Shown here piece by piece: positions 57,359 through 64,000 of a stretch of 64,000 nucleotides of DNA. This DNA is from UBA2991 sp965221735 (GTDB lineage Bacteria; Chloroflexota; Dehalococcoidia; Tepidiformales; Tepidiformaceae). Each line of letters begins with the position of its first letter. Within the stretch, counting starts at the first letter, position 1. The stretch is taken from assembly GCA_965221735.1 (NCBI GenBank), contig OZ244910.1:434001-498000 (forward strand), written 5' to 3'. The position numbers and the translations under genes were made by a program. The notes below the pieces were generated by a model. The model did no database searches. It worked only from the letters and a program-made list of their open reading frames with translations, and had not been told where the DNA came from.

Positions 57359-58369
57359 GTGCGAACGTCGGACTTCGATTACGACCTGCCGCCCGAGCTG
57401 ATCGCCCAGCAGCCCGTCGAGCCTCGCGACTCGGCCCGCCTGCTGGTTGTCTCGCGGGAATCCGGGCAACTCGCCCACCATCACGTCCGCGACCTCCCCT
57501 CCCTTCTAGGCCCCGGCGACCTCCTCGTCCTGAACGACACCCGCGTCATGGCCGCCCGCCTCCTCGGCGTGCGTGGCGATACCGGCGGTCGCGTCGAGCT
57601 CCTCCTCCTGCGCGAACACGACGACGGCGCCTGGTCCGCCCTCGTCCGGCCCGGCCGCGCCGCCGCCCCCGGCCGGGAGTTCGTGCTGGAAGCCCACGAC
57701 GGCCCCCTCACCGCCACCGTCCGCTGCCGCGAGGACGATGTCGCCACTGTCACCTTCGACCGCCCCATCGACCCCGCCTCCGCCGGCGCCGTCCCCCTCC
57801 CGCCCTACATCCGCGACTACGACGGCGATCCCGAGCGCTACCAGACCGTCTACGCCCGCGAGGCGCGCAGCGCCGCCGCCCCCACCGCCGGCCTCCACTT
57901 CACGCCCGACCTCTTCGACCGGCTCACCGCGGCGGGCATCGAGCGCGCCTTCCTGACGCTGGAGGTGGGCGCCGGCACCTTCCGGCCAGTCCGCACCGAG
58001 GACCCCGCCGAGCACGTGCTGCCCCCCGAGCGCTACCGCCTCCCGCCCGCCACCGCCGCCGCCATCCGTGCCGCCCGCGCCGAAGGGCGCCGCATCGTCG
58101 CCACCGGCACGACCGTCGTGCGCACGCTCGAACACGCCCTCGGGGGCGGCGGGCGCCCTGAAGGCGAGACCGGCCTGTTCATCCGTCCCGGCTACACCTT
58201 CAGCGTCGTCGATGCGCTGCTGACGAACTTCCACCTGCCCCGCTCGACCCTGCTCATGCTCGTCGCCGCCTTCGCCGGGCACGACCTCACTCGCGAGGCC
58301 TATGCCGAGGCCGTCCGCGAGCGTTACCGCTTCTACAGCTTCGGCGACGCGATGCTAATCCTCCCCTAG
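57359..58369 (+). CDS. queA: S-adenosylmethionine:tRNA ribosyltransferase-isomerase
   Basis: A 336-residue queuosine-pathway enzyme. FDYDLPPELIAQQPVEPRDSARLL (about residues 5-28), DLLVLNDTRVMAARLLG, VRPGRAAAPG, GLHFTPDLFDRL, LEVGAGTFRPVR and the C-terminal NFHLPRSTLLMLVAAF are present. The start is GTG 57359. Its stop region overlaps the convergent mutY gene by 4 bp. No tgt or other queuosine genes are nearby. Confidence 0.96.
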   Translation: MRTSDFDYDLPPELIAQQPVEPRDSARLLVVSRESGQLAHHHVRDLPSLLGPGDLLVLNDTRVMAARLLGVRGDTGGRVELLLLREHDDGAWSALVRPGRAAAPGREFVLEAHDGPLTATVRCREDDVATVTFDRPIDPASAGAVPLPPYIRDYDGDPERYQTVYAREARSAAAPTAGLHFTPDLFDRLTAAGIERAFLTLEVGAGTFRPVRTEDPAEHVLPPERYRLPPATAAAIRAARAEGRRIVATGTTVVRTLEHALGGGGRPEGETGLFIRPGYTFSVVDALLTNFHLPRSTLLMLVAAFAGHDLTREAYAEAVRERYRFYSFGDAMLILP

Positions 58370-59289
58370 CCGTCCTCCGCCAGCCCCCAGCGACCCTCCT
58401 GGCCCTCCACGATCCCGTCCTTCGCCAGCGCTTCGAGATACCCCGCGCAAGCCGCCCGGTGCTCCTGCGGCAGTCGCGCCGCGACCTCCGCCGTGGTCAG
58501 CGGCGAGCCCTCTGCCAGCATCGCCACGATCCGCCCTCGCGCGAACCGCGCCGTCGACTCGAACGGCACAGCCGTACCCCTCGGCGCGTCCGGTCGCGTG
58601 TCGGGCCGCCCCGCCGCCAGCCAGGCGCAGTCCCGCGCCAGCGGACAGACCTCGCACGCCGGCGACGACGCCTTGCAGACCATCGCCCCCAGGTCCATGA
58701 CCGCCAGCTGGTGCGCCCGCGCCCCCCGCGCCGGCAGCCACGCCTCCGCCGCCTCCCGCAGTTCCTGTCCGTACGGCGCCCTTGCCCGCCCCTCCCCCAG
58801 CAGCGCCCGCGCGACCACCCGCGCGACGTTCGTGTCGAGCGCCGCCGTCCGCCTCCCGCCCGCGAAGCAGGCGACCGCTGCCGCCGTGTACGGCCCCACC
58901 CCCGGCAGCGACCGCAGTTTCGCCTCGTCGAGAGGGATGCGTCCGAACCGCTCCAGCGCCTCGCGGGCCGCCCGCTGCAGGTTCACCGCCCGGCGGTTGT
59001 ATCCCAGCCCCGACCACTCCCGGATGACCGCCGCCGCCGGCGCCGCCGCCAGATCAGCGGCCGCCGGCCAGCGCTCCAGCCACGCCTCGTACCGCGGGCG
59101 CACGCGCTCGACCTGCGTCTGCTGCAGCATCACCTCCGAGACCAGCACGGCGTACGGGTCGCGGGTCAGCCGCCAGGGGAGGTCGTGCCGGCCGTTCGCG
59201 CGGTACCAGCGCCCCAGCGCCCGCCGCAGCCGGGGGAGCTCGCCGGGCGCCTTTGCGGGGCTAGTCCTCGTCCTCGATCTCCTCGCCAT
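58366..59289 (-). CDS. mutY: A/G-specific adenine glycosylase (MutY) with short tail
   Basis: A 307-residue enzyme removing A opposite 8-oxoG. Catalytic E52 in SEVMLQQTQVERVRPRY, the helix-hairpin-helix LPGVGPYTAAAV, D152 in ALDTNVARVV, and the 4Fe-4S cysteines 205, 212, 215 and 221. The usual MutT-like (Nudix) 8-oxoG recognition domain is missing; instead a winged-helix-like tail (TTAEVAARLPQEHRAACAG) follows, as in some actinobacterial MutY. ATG 59289 overlaps the upstream gene by 29 bp; no other start fits. Confidence 0.9.
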   Translation of the reverse strand: MARRSRTRTSPAKAPGELPRLRRALGRWYRANGRHDLPWRLTRDPYAVLVSEVMLQQTQVERVRPRYEAWLERWPAAADLAAAPAAAVIREWSGLGYNRRAVNLQRAAREALERFGRIPLDEAKLRSLPGVGPYTAAAVACFAGGRRTAALDTNVARVVARALLGEGRARAPYGQELREAAEAWLPARGARAHQLAVMDLGAMVCKASSPACEVCPLARDCAWLAAGRPDTRPDAPRGTAVPFESTARFARGRIVAMLAEGSPLTTAEVAARLPQEHRAACAGYLEALAKDGIVEGQEGRWGLAEDG

Positions 59290-60007
59290 CGCCGCCGGTT
59301 CCCGTGGAGGGCACGATCGCGAAGCCGCCGCCCTCGCTGCGCCCCTTCGCGCTCCGCAGCGGCACCGCATCGAGCTGCTCGATGAGCCCCGCCAGCTCGT
59401 CCGCGCCCGTCCCCTCCGTCGGCACGATGCCTCCCGCGCCGGTCTCCCGCAGGGCCGCGAGGTCCGCGCTCGAGATGTCGAGGGCGACGGTCACCAGCAG
59501 GGGAGCCCCGCAGAGCGTCGCCACGCGCGACAGGGAGATGCGCCGCGCGACCGTGAAGCTGTCCACCGGCGCCCGGACGAGCACCGCGTCCAGTGAGAGG
59601 GACGCCAGCGCGCGAAGCGGCCCCTCCTCCCACGCCTCGTCCACCTCCAGCACGAGTCCCAGGTCGCTGTCGACGATGCCTGCGGCGGCCGTCTCCGGTT
59701 CGGCGATGACGAAGTCCGCCCCCGCCTCCTCGACCGCCTTGATGCCCTCGTTCGCAAGGGAATCGAGCTGCGCCCCGAGGAGTCCGTCGAGGCCATCCAG
59801 GGCAGCGGCGGCTTCCTCCGCGTCCTCGGCGGCCAGCGCGACGAAGTTCGCGCCCGCCTCGATCGCTTCCCCGGCGCCGTCCGGGGAGGCCCCGAGCACT
59901 CCCAGCAGGAGCGCGCGGTCCTTCTCCGTCGCGCGCGCCCCGAAACCCATCACCCGTGCGCTTTCGCCCCGCCGCTTTCGCTGGAGCGCCTCGCTCAGCT
60001 TGCTCAA
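59261..60007 (-). CDS. Hypothetical protein (TIM-barrel-like)
   Basis: A 248-residue protein I do not recognise. It shows alternating helices and strands with repeated AGANFVALAA, AGADFVIAEP and LDAVLVRAP segments, suggestive of an alpha/beta barrel, then a Gly/Glu/Asp-rich tail. It starts at TTG 60007 with GGAGG 6 nt upstream; TTGA overlaps the TGA stop of the amidohydrolase. It overlaps mutY downstream by 29 bp. Likely co-transcribed with both. Confidence 0.7.
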   Translation of the reverse strand: MSKLSEALQRKRRGESARVMGFGARATEKDRALLLGVLGASPDGAGEAIEAGANFVALAAEDAEEAAAALDGLDGLLGAQLDSLANEGIKAVEEAGADFVIAEPETAAAGIVDSDLGLVLEVDEAWEEGPLRALASLSLDAVLVRAPVDSFTVARRISLSRVATLCGAPLLVTVALDISSADLAALRETGAGGIVPTEGTGADELAGLIEQLDAVPLRSAKGRSEGGGFAIVPSTGTGGDGEEIEDED

Positions 60008-61221
60008 TTCGTTCCTCCAGTGCTCCCCACCGGTCGGCCGCCCCGGACCACGCCCGCGATTGCCCCGGGCCTGGTCAGGCAGCGAATGTCGGTGAGGGGA
60101 TCCTCGCTCAGTCTCACGATATCGGCGGCCAGCCCCACGCGCAGCCTCCCGGTCTCCTCGTCGAGCCCCAGCAGGTCCGCCGCCCAGCCGGTCGCCGCCA
60201 GCAGCGCCGCGCCCGGAGAGAGGCCGTGGTCGGCCATGCGCACCGCCTCCTGGGCGTTCTCGCCCGGACGGTTGAGGGGCGTTCCCTGGTCAGTCCCCAT
60301 CGCGACCTTGACGCCCGCCGCCAGCGCCCGCTCGTAGCTCGCGAAGTGATCCTCCAGCACCAACTGGCCCTTCTCGACCGCGTACTCGGGGATGCCCGCA
60401 TCCGCGCCGTGGGCGATGTGGTACGGCGCCGTGAGGGTCGGCACGAGGTAGGTGCCCCGCTCGATCATCATCGCGATCGCCTCCTCGTCCAGCCAGACCC
60501 CGTGCTCGATCGAGGTCACGCCCGCCACGACCGCGTTCTTGATGCCTTCCGTCGACTGCGCGTGCGCCGCCACCGTGCGGAAGGCCTTCGTCGCTTCCTC
60601 CACCCCCGCCGTCAGCTCCTCGCGTGTGAAGGAGGGTGACCGCGGGTTCACGCCCGGCGTGAGCACGCCCCCGCTGGCGAACAGCTTGATGGCCTCGGCT
60701 CCCGCCCGGATCTCCTCGCGCACCGCCTTGCGAACCTCGTCCGGGCCGTCCGCCTCCCGTGCAATGAACCCGTGCCCGTGTCCGCCCGACATCGTCACCC
60801 CCATCCCCACCGCCACCACCCGCGGACCCTCCACCTCGCCCCCCTCGACCGCCTTCGCCAGGTCGATGTTGAGCCGGTCGGCCGCGCCGAGGTCCCGCAC
60901 CGTCGTGATCCCGCCCGCGAGCGTTGCCCGCGCGTGCTCCGCCGCGCGCCAGGCGCGCCGAGCCAGCGACGGGCGCTCCCCCGGCGTCAGCTCCGCCGGG
61001 TCGCCCGAGGAGCTGATGTGCACGTGGCAGTCGATCAGCCCGGGGATGAGGTACTGGCCGTCGCAGTCCACCGCCTCAGCCCCTTCCGGCGCATCCACCA
61101 GCCCGAGCTCGGCGATGCGTCCGTCGACGCACAGGACATCGCCCCGCACGAACGTGCGCGAATCGCTCTCGAAGAACGCTCCCCCGCGCAGGAGCAGTGG
61201 CCGGTCCTCAGTCGTCGACAA
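60004..61221 (-). CDS. Metal-dependent amidohydrolase
   Basis: A 405-residue amidohydrolase of the imidazolonepropionase/prolidase-like group. Metal ligands: HVH in PGLIDCHVHISS, the carboxylated lysine in EAIKLFASGG, histidines in VAAHAQST and SIEHGVW, and the aspartate in MGTDQGTPL. Substrate unknown (N-acyl or dipeptide-like compounds). TTG 61221 is the inferred start. It is divergent from the EthD-like gene. Its stop overlaps the next start (TTGA). Confidence 0.88.
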   Translation of the reverse strand: MSTTEDRPLLLRGGAFFESDSRTFVRGDVLCVDGRIAELGLVDAPEGAEAVDCDGQYLIPGLIDCHVHISSSGDPAELTPGERPSLARRAWRAAEHARATLAGGITTVRDLGAADRLNIDLAKAVEGGEVEGPRVVAVGMGVTMSGGHGHGFIAREADGPDEVRKAVREEIRAGAEAIKLFASGGVLTPGVNPRSPSFTREELTAGVEEATKAFRTVAAHAQSTEGIKNAVVAGVTSIEHGVWLDEEAIAMMIERGTYLVPTLTAPYHIAHGADAGIPEYAVEKGQLVLEDHFASYERALAAGVKVAMGTDQGTPLNRPGENAQEAVRMADHGLSPGAALLAATGWAADLLGLDEETGRLRVGLAADIVRLSEDPLTDIRCLTRPGAIAGVVRGGRPVGSTGGTN

Positions 61222-61307
61222 CGCCTTGCATTCTCCCTGCCGCCCCTCGTGCGCGGCAAGCGAGCGGCAGGATCGCTATCCTCCACCCTCCCGAAGGAGG
61301 TTCCCTC

Positions 61308-61658
61308 ATGGCGAAGATGATCCTGGTCGGGCTGGTCGAGCCGCCGACCCCCGAGGCCGACGAGCTGTTCCGCGAGCGCTACCTGGGCAACCACATCGAG
61401 GACATCGCGAACTGCCCCGGCTTCCTCTCCGGCACGGTGTACGAGCTGGAGCACCCCCACGACGACTTCCCCGTCGTCTCCCGTTTCCTCACCATCTACG
61501 AGCTTGAAGCGGATACCTGGGAGGAGGCGAACGCCAACCTCCAGGCCTGGATCTCCGATCCCGACGCCTACCCCGGCCGCCTCTCCGGCGAGGGCGCCCT
61601 CTCCATCGTCGGTTCCGGCTGGTACAAGTTCGAGCGCGCCTACCACACGCGCGGCTGA
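61308..61658 (+). CDS. Small EthD-like / dimeric alpha-beta barrel protein
   Basis: A 116-residue protein: ILVGLVEPPTPEADELFRERYLGNHIEDI at the start (in parts: EADELFRERYLGNHIED), with GFLSGTVYELE and SRFLTIYELEADTWEEAN as in EthD/ferredoxin-like barrels. These are often cofactor-free oxygenases or isomerases. Start ATG 61308 has GGAGG upstream. It is directly upstream of the luciferase-like gene at 61680 (21 bp), so a shared pathway is likely. Confidence 0.75.
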   Translation: MAKMILVGLVEPPTPEADELFRERYLGNHIEDIANCPGFLSGTVYELEHPHDDFPVVSRFLTIYELEADTWEEANANLQAWISDPDAYPGRLSGEGALSIVGSGWYKFERAYHTRG

Positions 61659-61679
61659 ACGCAGGGTACGATTCCGCCC

Positions 61680-62984
61680 ATGCTGATCGGCTATTTCACT
61701 GAGCGCCCCTACCAGGACCCCGGCGCAAGCTGGTGGGGAACCACCGGGCGCCGCCTCGTCGACCTCGACGCCAGCAACGATGAGTACGACCCCGTCCTCG
61801 GCGCCGACCTGTACAACCGCTACCTCGACGAGAAGCTGTACGCCGAGGAGGTGGGCTTCGACGCCCTCGCCCTCAACGAGCACCACAGCACACCCTTCTG
61901 CATGGGCAGCGCCTGCAACGTCGAGGCTTCCATCCTCGCCCGCGTCACCAACCGCGCGAAGATCGTCCTCATCGGGAACATCCTCCCCATCTGGGACGAC
62001 CCCCTCTGGCTGGCTGAAGAGCTCGCCATGATCGATCTCATCTCGGAAGGCCGCCTCGTGACCGGATGGGTGCGCGGCACCGGCCGCGAGAGCATCTCCC
62101 ACGACGCCAACCCGCCCTACAACTGGGAGCGCTTCCAGGAGGCGCACGACCTGATCGTGGAGGCCTGGACGCGCCCCGGTCCCTTCCGCTGGGAGGGAGA
62201 GCACTACAACTTCCGCTACGTGAACCCCTGGGCGCGGCCCTACCAGTCGCCCCATCCCCTCATCATGATCCCCGGCGCCGTCAGCCGGCGGACCGTGCAG
62301 TGGGCCGCGGAGCGGCGCTACCCCTACGTCATGCTCGCAACGCGCCTCGAGCCCACCCGCATGTCCTTCGGCTACTACGACGAGTGCGCCGCCGAGGCCG
62401 GCTACGAGGCCGGTCCCCAGCACCGCGGCTACCTCTTCAAGGTCCACGTTGACGAAACCGAGGAGCTCGCCGAGGAAGTGGGGCGCAAGTACCTCACCGG
62501 GCCGGGCAACATCTTCCTCGAGGGCAGCCGCGGCGACGTTCGCGGCCACCTGCAGAATCTGCCGGGCCTCACCGACCGCCGCGCCCTCCTCCCCACCGGC
62601 GGCGTCCGCAAGGTCGCCGAGTCCCGCGGCCAGCCCTCCCCCAGCGACCCCGACCTCCGCCCCATCGCCCTCGACTCCGCCGAGTCCTATAAGAACGTCG
62701 ACGAGACCTTCAAGGGGCTCGTCGAGGCCCAGTCGATCATTACGGGCACGCCGAAGACCGTCATCCCGAAGATCCGCAACGTCCTCGAGTACCTGCGTCC
62801 CGGCAGCATCTTCCTCTGGGACGGCGACGGCTCGATGTCGCACGACGACGCCATGCGCAGCCTCCGCCTCATGGGCGAGGAGGTTCTCCCCGCAATCCGC
62901 GAGATCGGCGATGAGCTTGGCCTCGACAGCCCCTTCGAGGTTGATCCCGCCACGAACGAGCGCGTTGCGGCGGAGCCGCGGTAG
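61680..62984 (+). CDS. Luciferase-like flavin-dependent oxidoreductase
   Basis: A 434-residue LLM-class monooxygenase, longer than the two others in this window. It has AEEVGFDALALNEHHSTPFC, LWLAEELAMIDLISEGRLVTG and GWVRGTGRESISHD (FMN/phosphate binding). A C-terminal extension after residue 330 contains SAESYKNVDETFKGLVEAQS and PKTVIPKIRNVLEYL. Substrate unknown. It lies 21 bp after the EthD-like gene. Confidence 0.9.
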   Translation: MLIGYFTERPYQDPGASWWGTTGRRLVDLDASNDEYDPVLGADLYNRYLDEKLYAEEVGFDALALNEHHSTPFCMGSACNVEASILARVTNRAKIVLIGNILPIWDDPLWLAEELAMIDLISEGRLVTGWVRGTGRESISHDANPPYNWERFQEAHDLIVEAWTRPGPFRWEGEHYNFRYVNPWARPYQSPHPLIMIPGAVSRRTVQWAAERRYPYVMLATRLEPTRMSFGYYDECAAEAGYEAGPQHRGYLFKVHVDETEELAEEVGRKYLTGPGNIFLEGSRGDVRGHLQNLPGLTDRRALLPTGGVRKVAESRGQPSPSDPDLRPIALDSAESYKNVDETFKGLVEAQSIITGTPKTVIPKIRNVLEYLRPGSIFLWDGDGSMSHDDAMRSLRLMGEEVLPAIREIGDELGLDSPFEVDPATNERVAAEPR

Positions 62985-62999
62985 CGCGGGACACCCGCA

Positions 63000-63962
63000 T
63001 CAGATGAGCCCGCTGCCACGCAGCCGCGGGTCGAGCATGTCCCGCAGTGTGTCGCCCAGGAAGTTGAAGGCCAGCACCGTCAGCGAGAGCGCCAGGCCCG
63101 GGAATATCGGCAGCCACCACGCGGTGTAGAAGTAGGCCCGAGCCGTCGGCCCGATGTCGACTCCCCAGGAGGGCGACGGCGGCGGCAGTCCGAAGCCGAG
63201 GAAGGCGAGGCCCGCCTCCGCCATGATCGCCGCCGGAACGATGATGCTCGCGTTCACGATCGCGAGCGGCAGCAGGTTCGGCAGGATGTGCCGGAGCATG
63301 ATCCGCGTGTTGGAGGCGCCGACGACCCGCGCCGCCTCGACGTACGCGGTCGAGGCCTCCTGGAGCACGTTGCCGCGCAGCACCAGCGTCGTCAGCGGTG
63401 CGAACGCGAGCGCGATCGCGACCACGATGATCGGCAGGCTGCGCTCGATCGCCGTCGTGAACAGGATGAGCCAGAGCAGGCCGGGTACGGCGATGCCCGC
63501 CTCGAGGATCCGCAGCAGGACCGTGTCCACCCACCCCCGGAGGAACCCCATCGCCAGCGCCAGGACGACGGCGGCGACCATCGAGATGGCTACGGAGCCG
63601 ACCCCGATGATGAGGGCGGGCCGCGCCCCGTAGATCACCCGCGACCACATGTCCTGTCCGGCGCTGCTCGTGCCGAACCACCACTCCGAGTTGGGTGGTT
63701 GCAGGTAGCCGGTCGAGTCGAGCTGCCGGCCCTCCGCGATGGCGATGCGGCGCACGTCCCGTTCGCCTTCCCCGATCGTGTTGAGGTACGGGGCGAAGAT
63801 CGCGGCCACCACCACCAGGAGGATGACCACAACGCCGAACGTTCCGCCCGGCTGCAGCCGCACGAAGCGTGCGATGGCCCGCCCGCCCCTGCCGAGGAGG
63901 GAGCCCTGCTCTGCGGCGGGGCCCAGGCCGAGGTCTTCTCGTCCAGGGGTAGCTGTTGTCAT
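63000..63962 (-). CDS. ABC transporter permease (DppC/OppC type)
   Basis: A 320-residue inner-membrane permease for peptides or related solutes. The N-terminal helix (about residues 40-58), the OppC-like STGYLQPPNSEWWFGTSSAGQDMWSRVIYGAR (in parts: WWFGTSSAGQDMWSRV), the EAA loop VEAARVVGASNTRIMLRHILPN (parts: EAARVVGASNTRIM), and the last GDTLRDMLDPRLRG are present. Its upstream partner lies beyond the window edge. It may work with a binding protein like that at 52427, though these are far apart. Confidence 0.94.
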   Translation of the reverse strand: MTTATPGREDLGLGPAAEQGSLLGRGGRAIARFVRLQPGGTFGVVVILLVVVAAIFAPYLNTIGEGERDVRRIAIAEGRQLDSTGYLQPPNSEWWFGTSSAGQDMWSRVIYGARPALIIGVGSVAISMVAAVVLALAMGFLRGWVDTVLLRILEAGIAVPGLLWLILFTTAIERSLPIIVVAIALAFAPLTTLVLRGNVLQEASTAYVEAARVVGASNTRIMLRHILPNLLPLAIVNASIIVPAAIMAEAGLAFLGFGLPPPSPSWGVDIGPTARAYFYTAWWLPIFPGLALSLTVLAFNFLGDTLRDMLDPRLRGSGLI

Positions 63963-64000
63963 CGCTCACCGCCGTCCTGGACTTGGTGGGACCCTGTGCC
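63959..64000 (-). CDS. Possible 3' end of an upstream gene, cut by the window edge
   Basis: The last 13 codons of one frame on the - strand end in TGA overlapping the ATG of the permease gene (ATGA), the arrangement seen often in this window. A companion DppB-type permease would be expected here. A second frame also stops in the gap (HRVPPSPGRR), so which one is coding cannot be decided. Confidence 0.25.
   Translation of the reverse strand, partial: GTGSHQVQDGGER

Overview
The window looks like a chromosomal segment of a GC-rich, aerobic, free-living bacterium. The gene set fits a Chloroflexota lineage related to Dehalococcoidia/SAR202: several luciferase-like flavin or F420 oxidoreductases, MMPL transporters, a P450 cassette, CoA-transferases, amplified SDRs, a DUF1501/DUF1800 pair, and a YvcK-SecG-DUF62-Fmt-RlmN run. 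That taxonomic placement is inference from gene content; there is no rRNA here. There is one tRNA (Gln, CTG anticodon). I see no CRISPR array, prophage or insertion sequence, and no stretch longer than 300 bases without a gene.

Layout. 1-12.2 kb: an MMPL exporter, a propionyl-CoA-synthetase-like ligase, an orphan ribbon-helix-helix (RHH) protein, two luciferase-like oxidoreductases, a PanE-like reductase, a DUF488/amidinotransferase pair, a divergent RHH/DUF5655 pair, and a reductase/carboxymuconolactone decarboxylase pair. 12.2-20.8 kb: a DsbA/FrnE-family selenoprotein coupled to a SnoaL-like gene, a second MMPL exporter, a P450-ferredoxin-PPOX-Old Yellow Enzyme operon with a strong promoter, and two tandem paralogous TetR regulators. 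20.8-26.4 kb: a nitroreductase divergent from an enoyl-CoA hydratase, a Gfo/Idh dehydrogenase, an ABC-F ATPase and an epoxide hydrolase. 26.4-31.5 kb: AbrB-PIN and MNT-HEPN toxin-antitoxin-like pairs, the latter joined to an NHL/DUF1501/DUF1800 operon. 31.6-39.5 kb: CoA-transferase subunits, three tandem SDR paralogues, tRNA-Gln, and an esterase plus Baeyer-Villiger monooxygenase. 39.5-49.1 kb: a VWA protein, a rhodanese, a membrane zincin candidate, RDD and unknown membrane proteins, DUF1697, endonuclease III, a selenocysteine-containing SelD, and a self-inhibited Fic protein behind a 41-bp repeat leader. 49.3-64 kb: housekeeping genes (gatB, yvcK, secG, a solute-binding protein, a SAM hydrolase, fmt, rlmN, queA, mutY), an amidohydrolase, an EthD-like/luciferase-like pair, and an ABC permease cut off from its upstream partner by the window edge.

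The main result is that two genes are interrupted by an in-frame TGA exactly at a catalytic cysteine position: the DsbA/FrnE CPWC motif becomes UPWC, and residue 17 of SelD becomes U. Each TGA is followed by a compact GC-rich hairpin suitable for a bacterial SECIS element. The organism therefore appears to decode UGA as selenocysteine, makes its own selenophosphate with a selenoprotein synthetase, and uses selenium in a thiol oxidoreductase. Both genes would be mis-annotated as truncated by standard gene callers.
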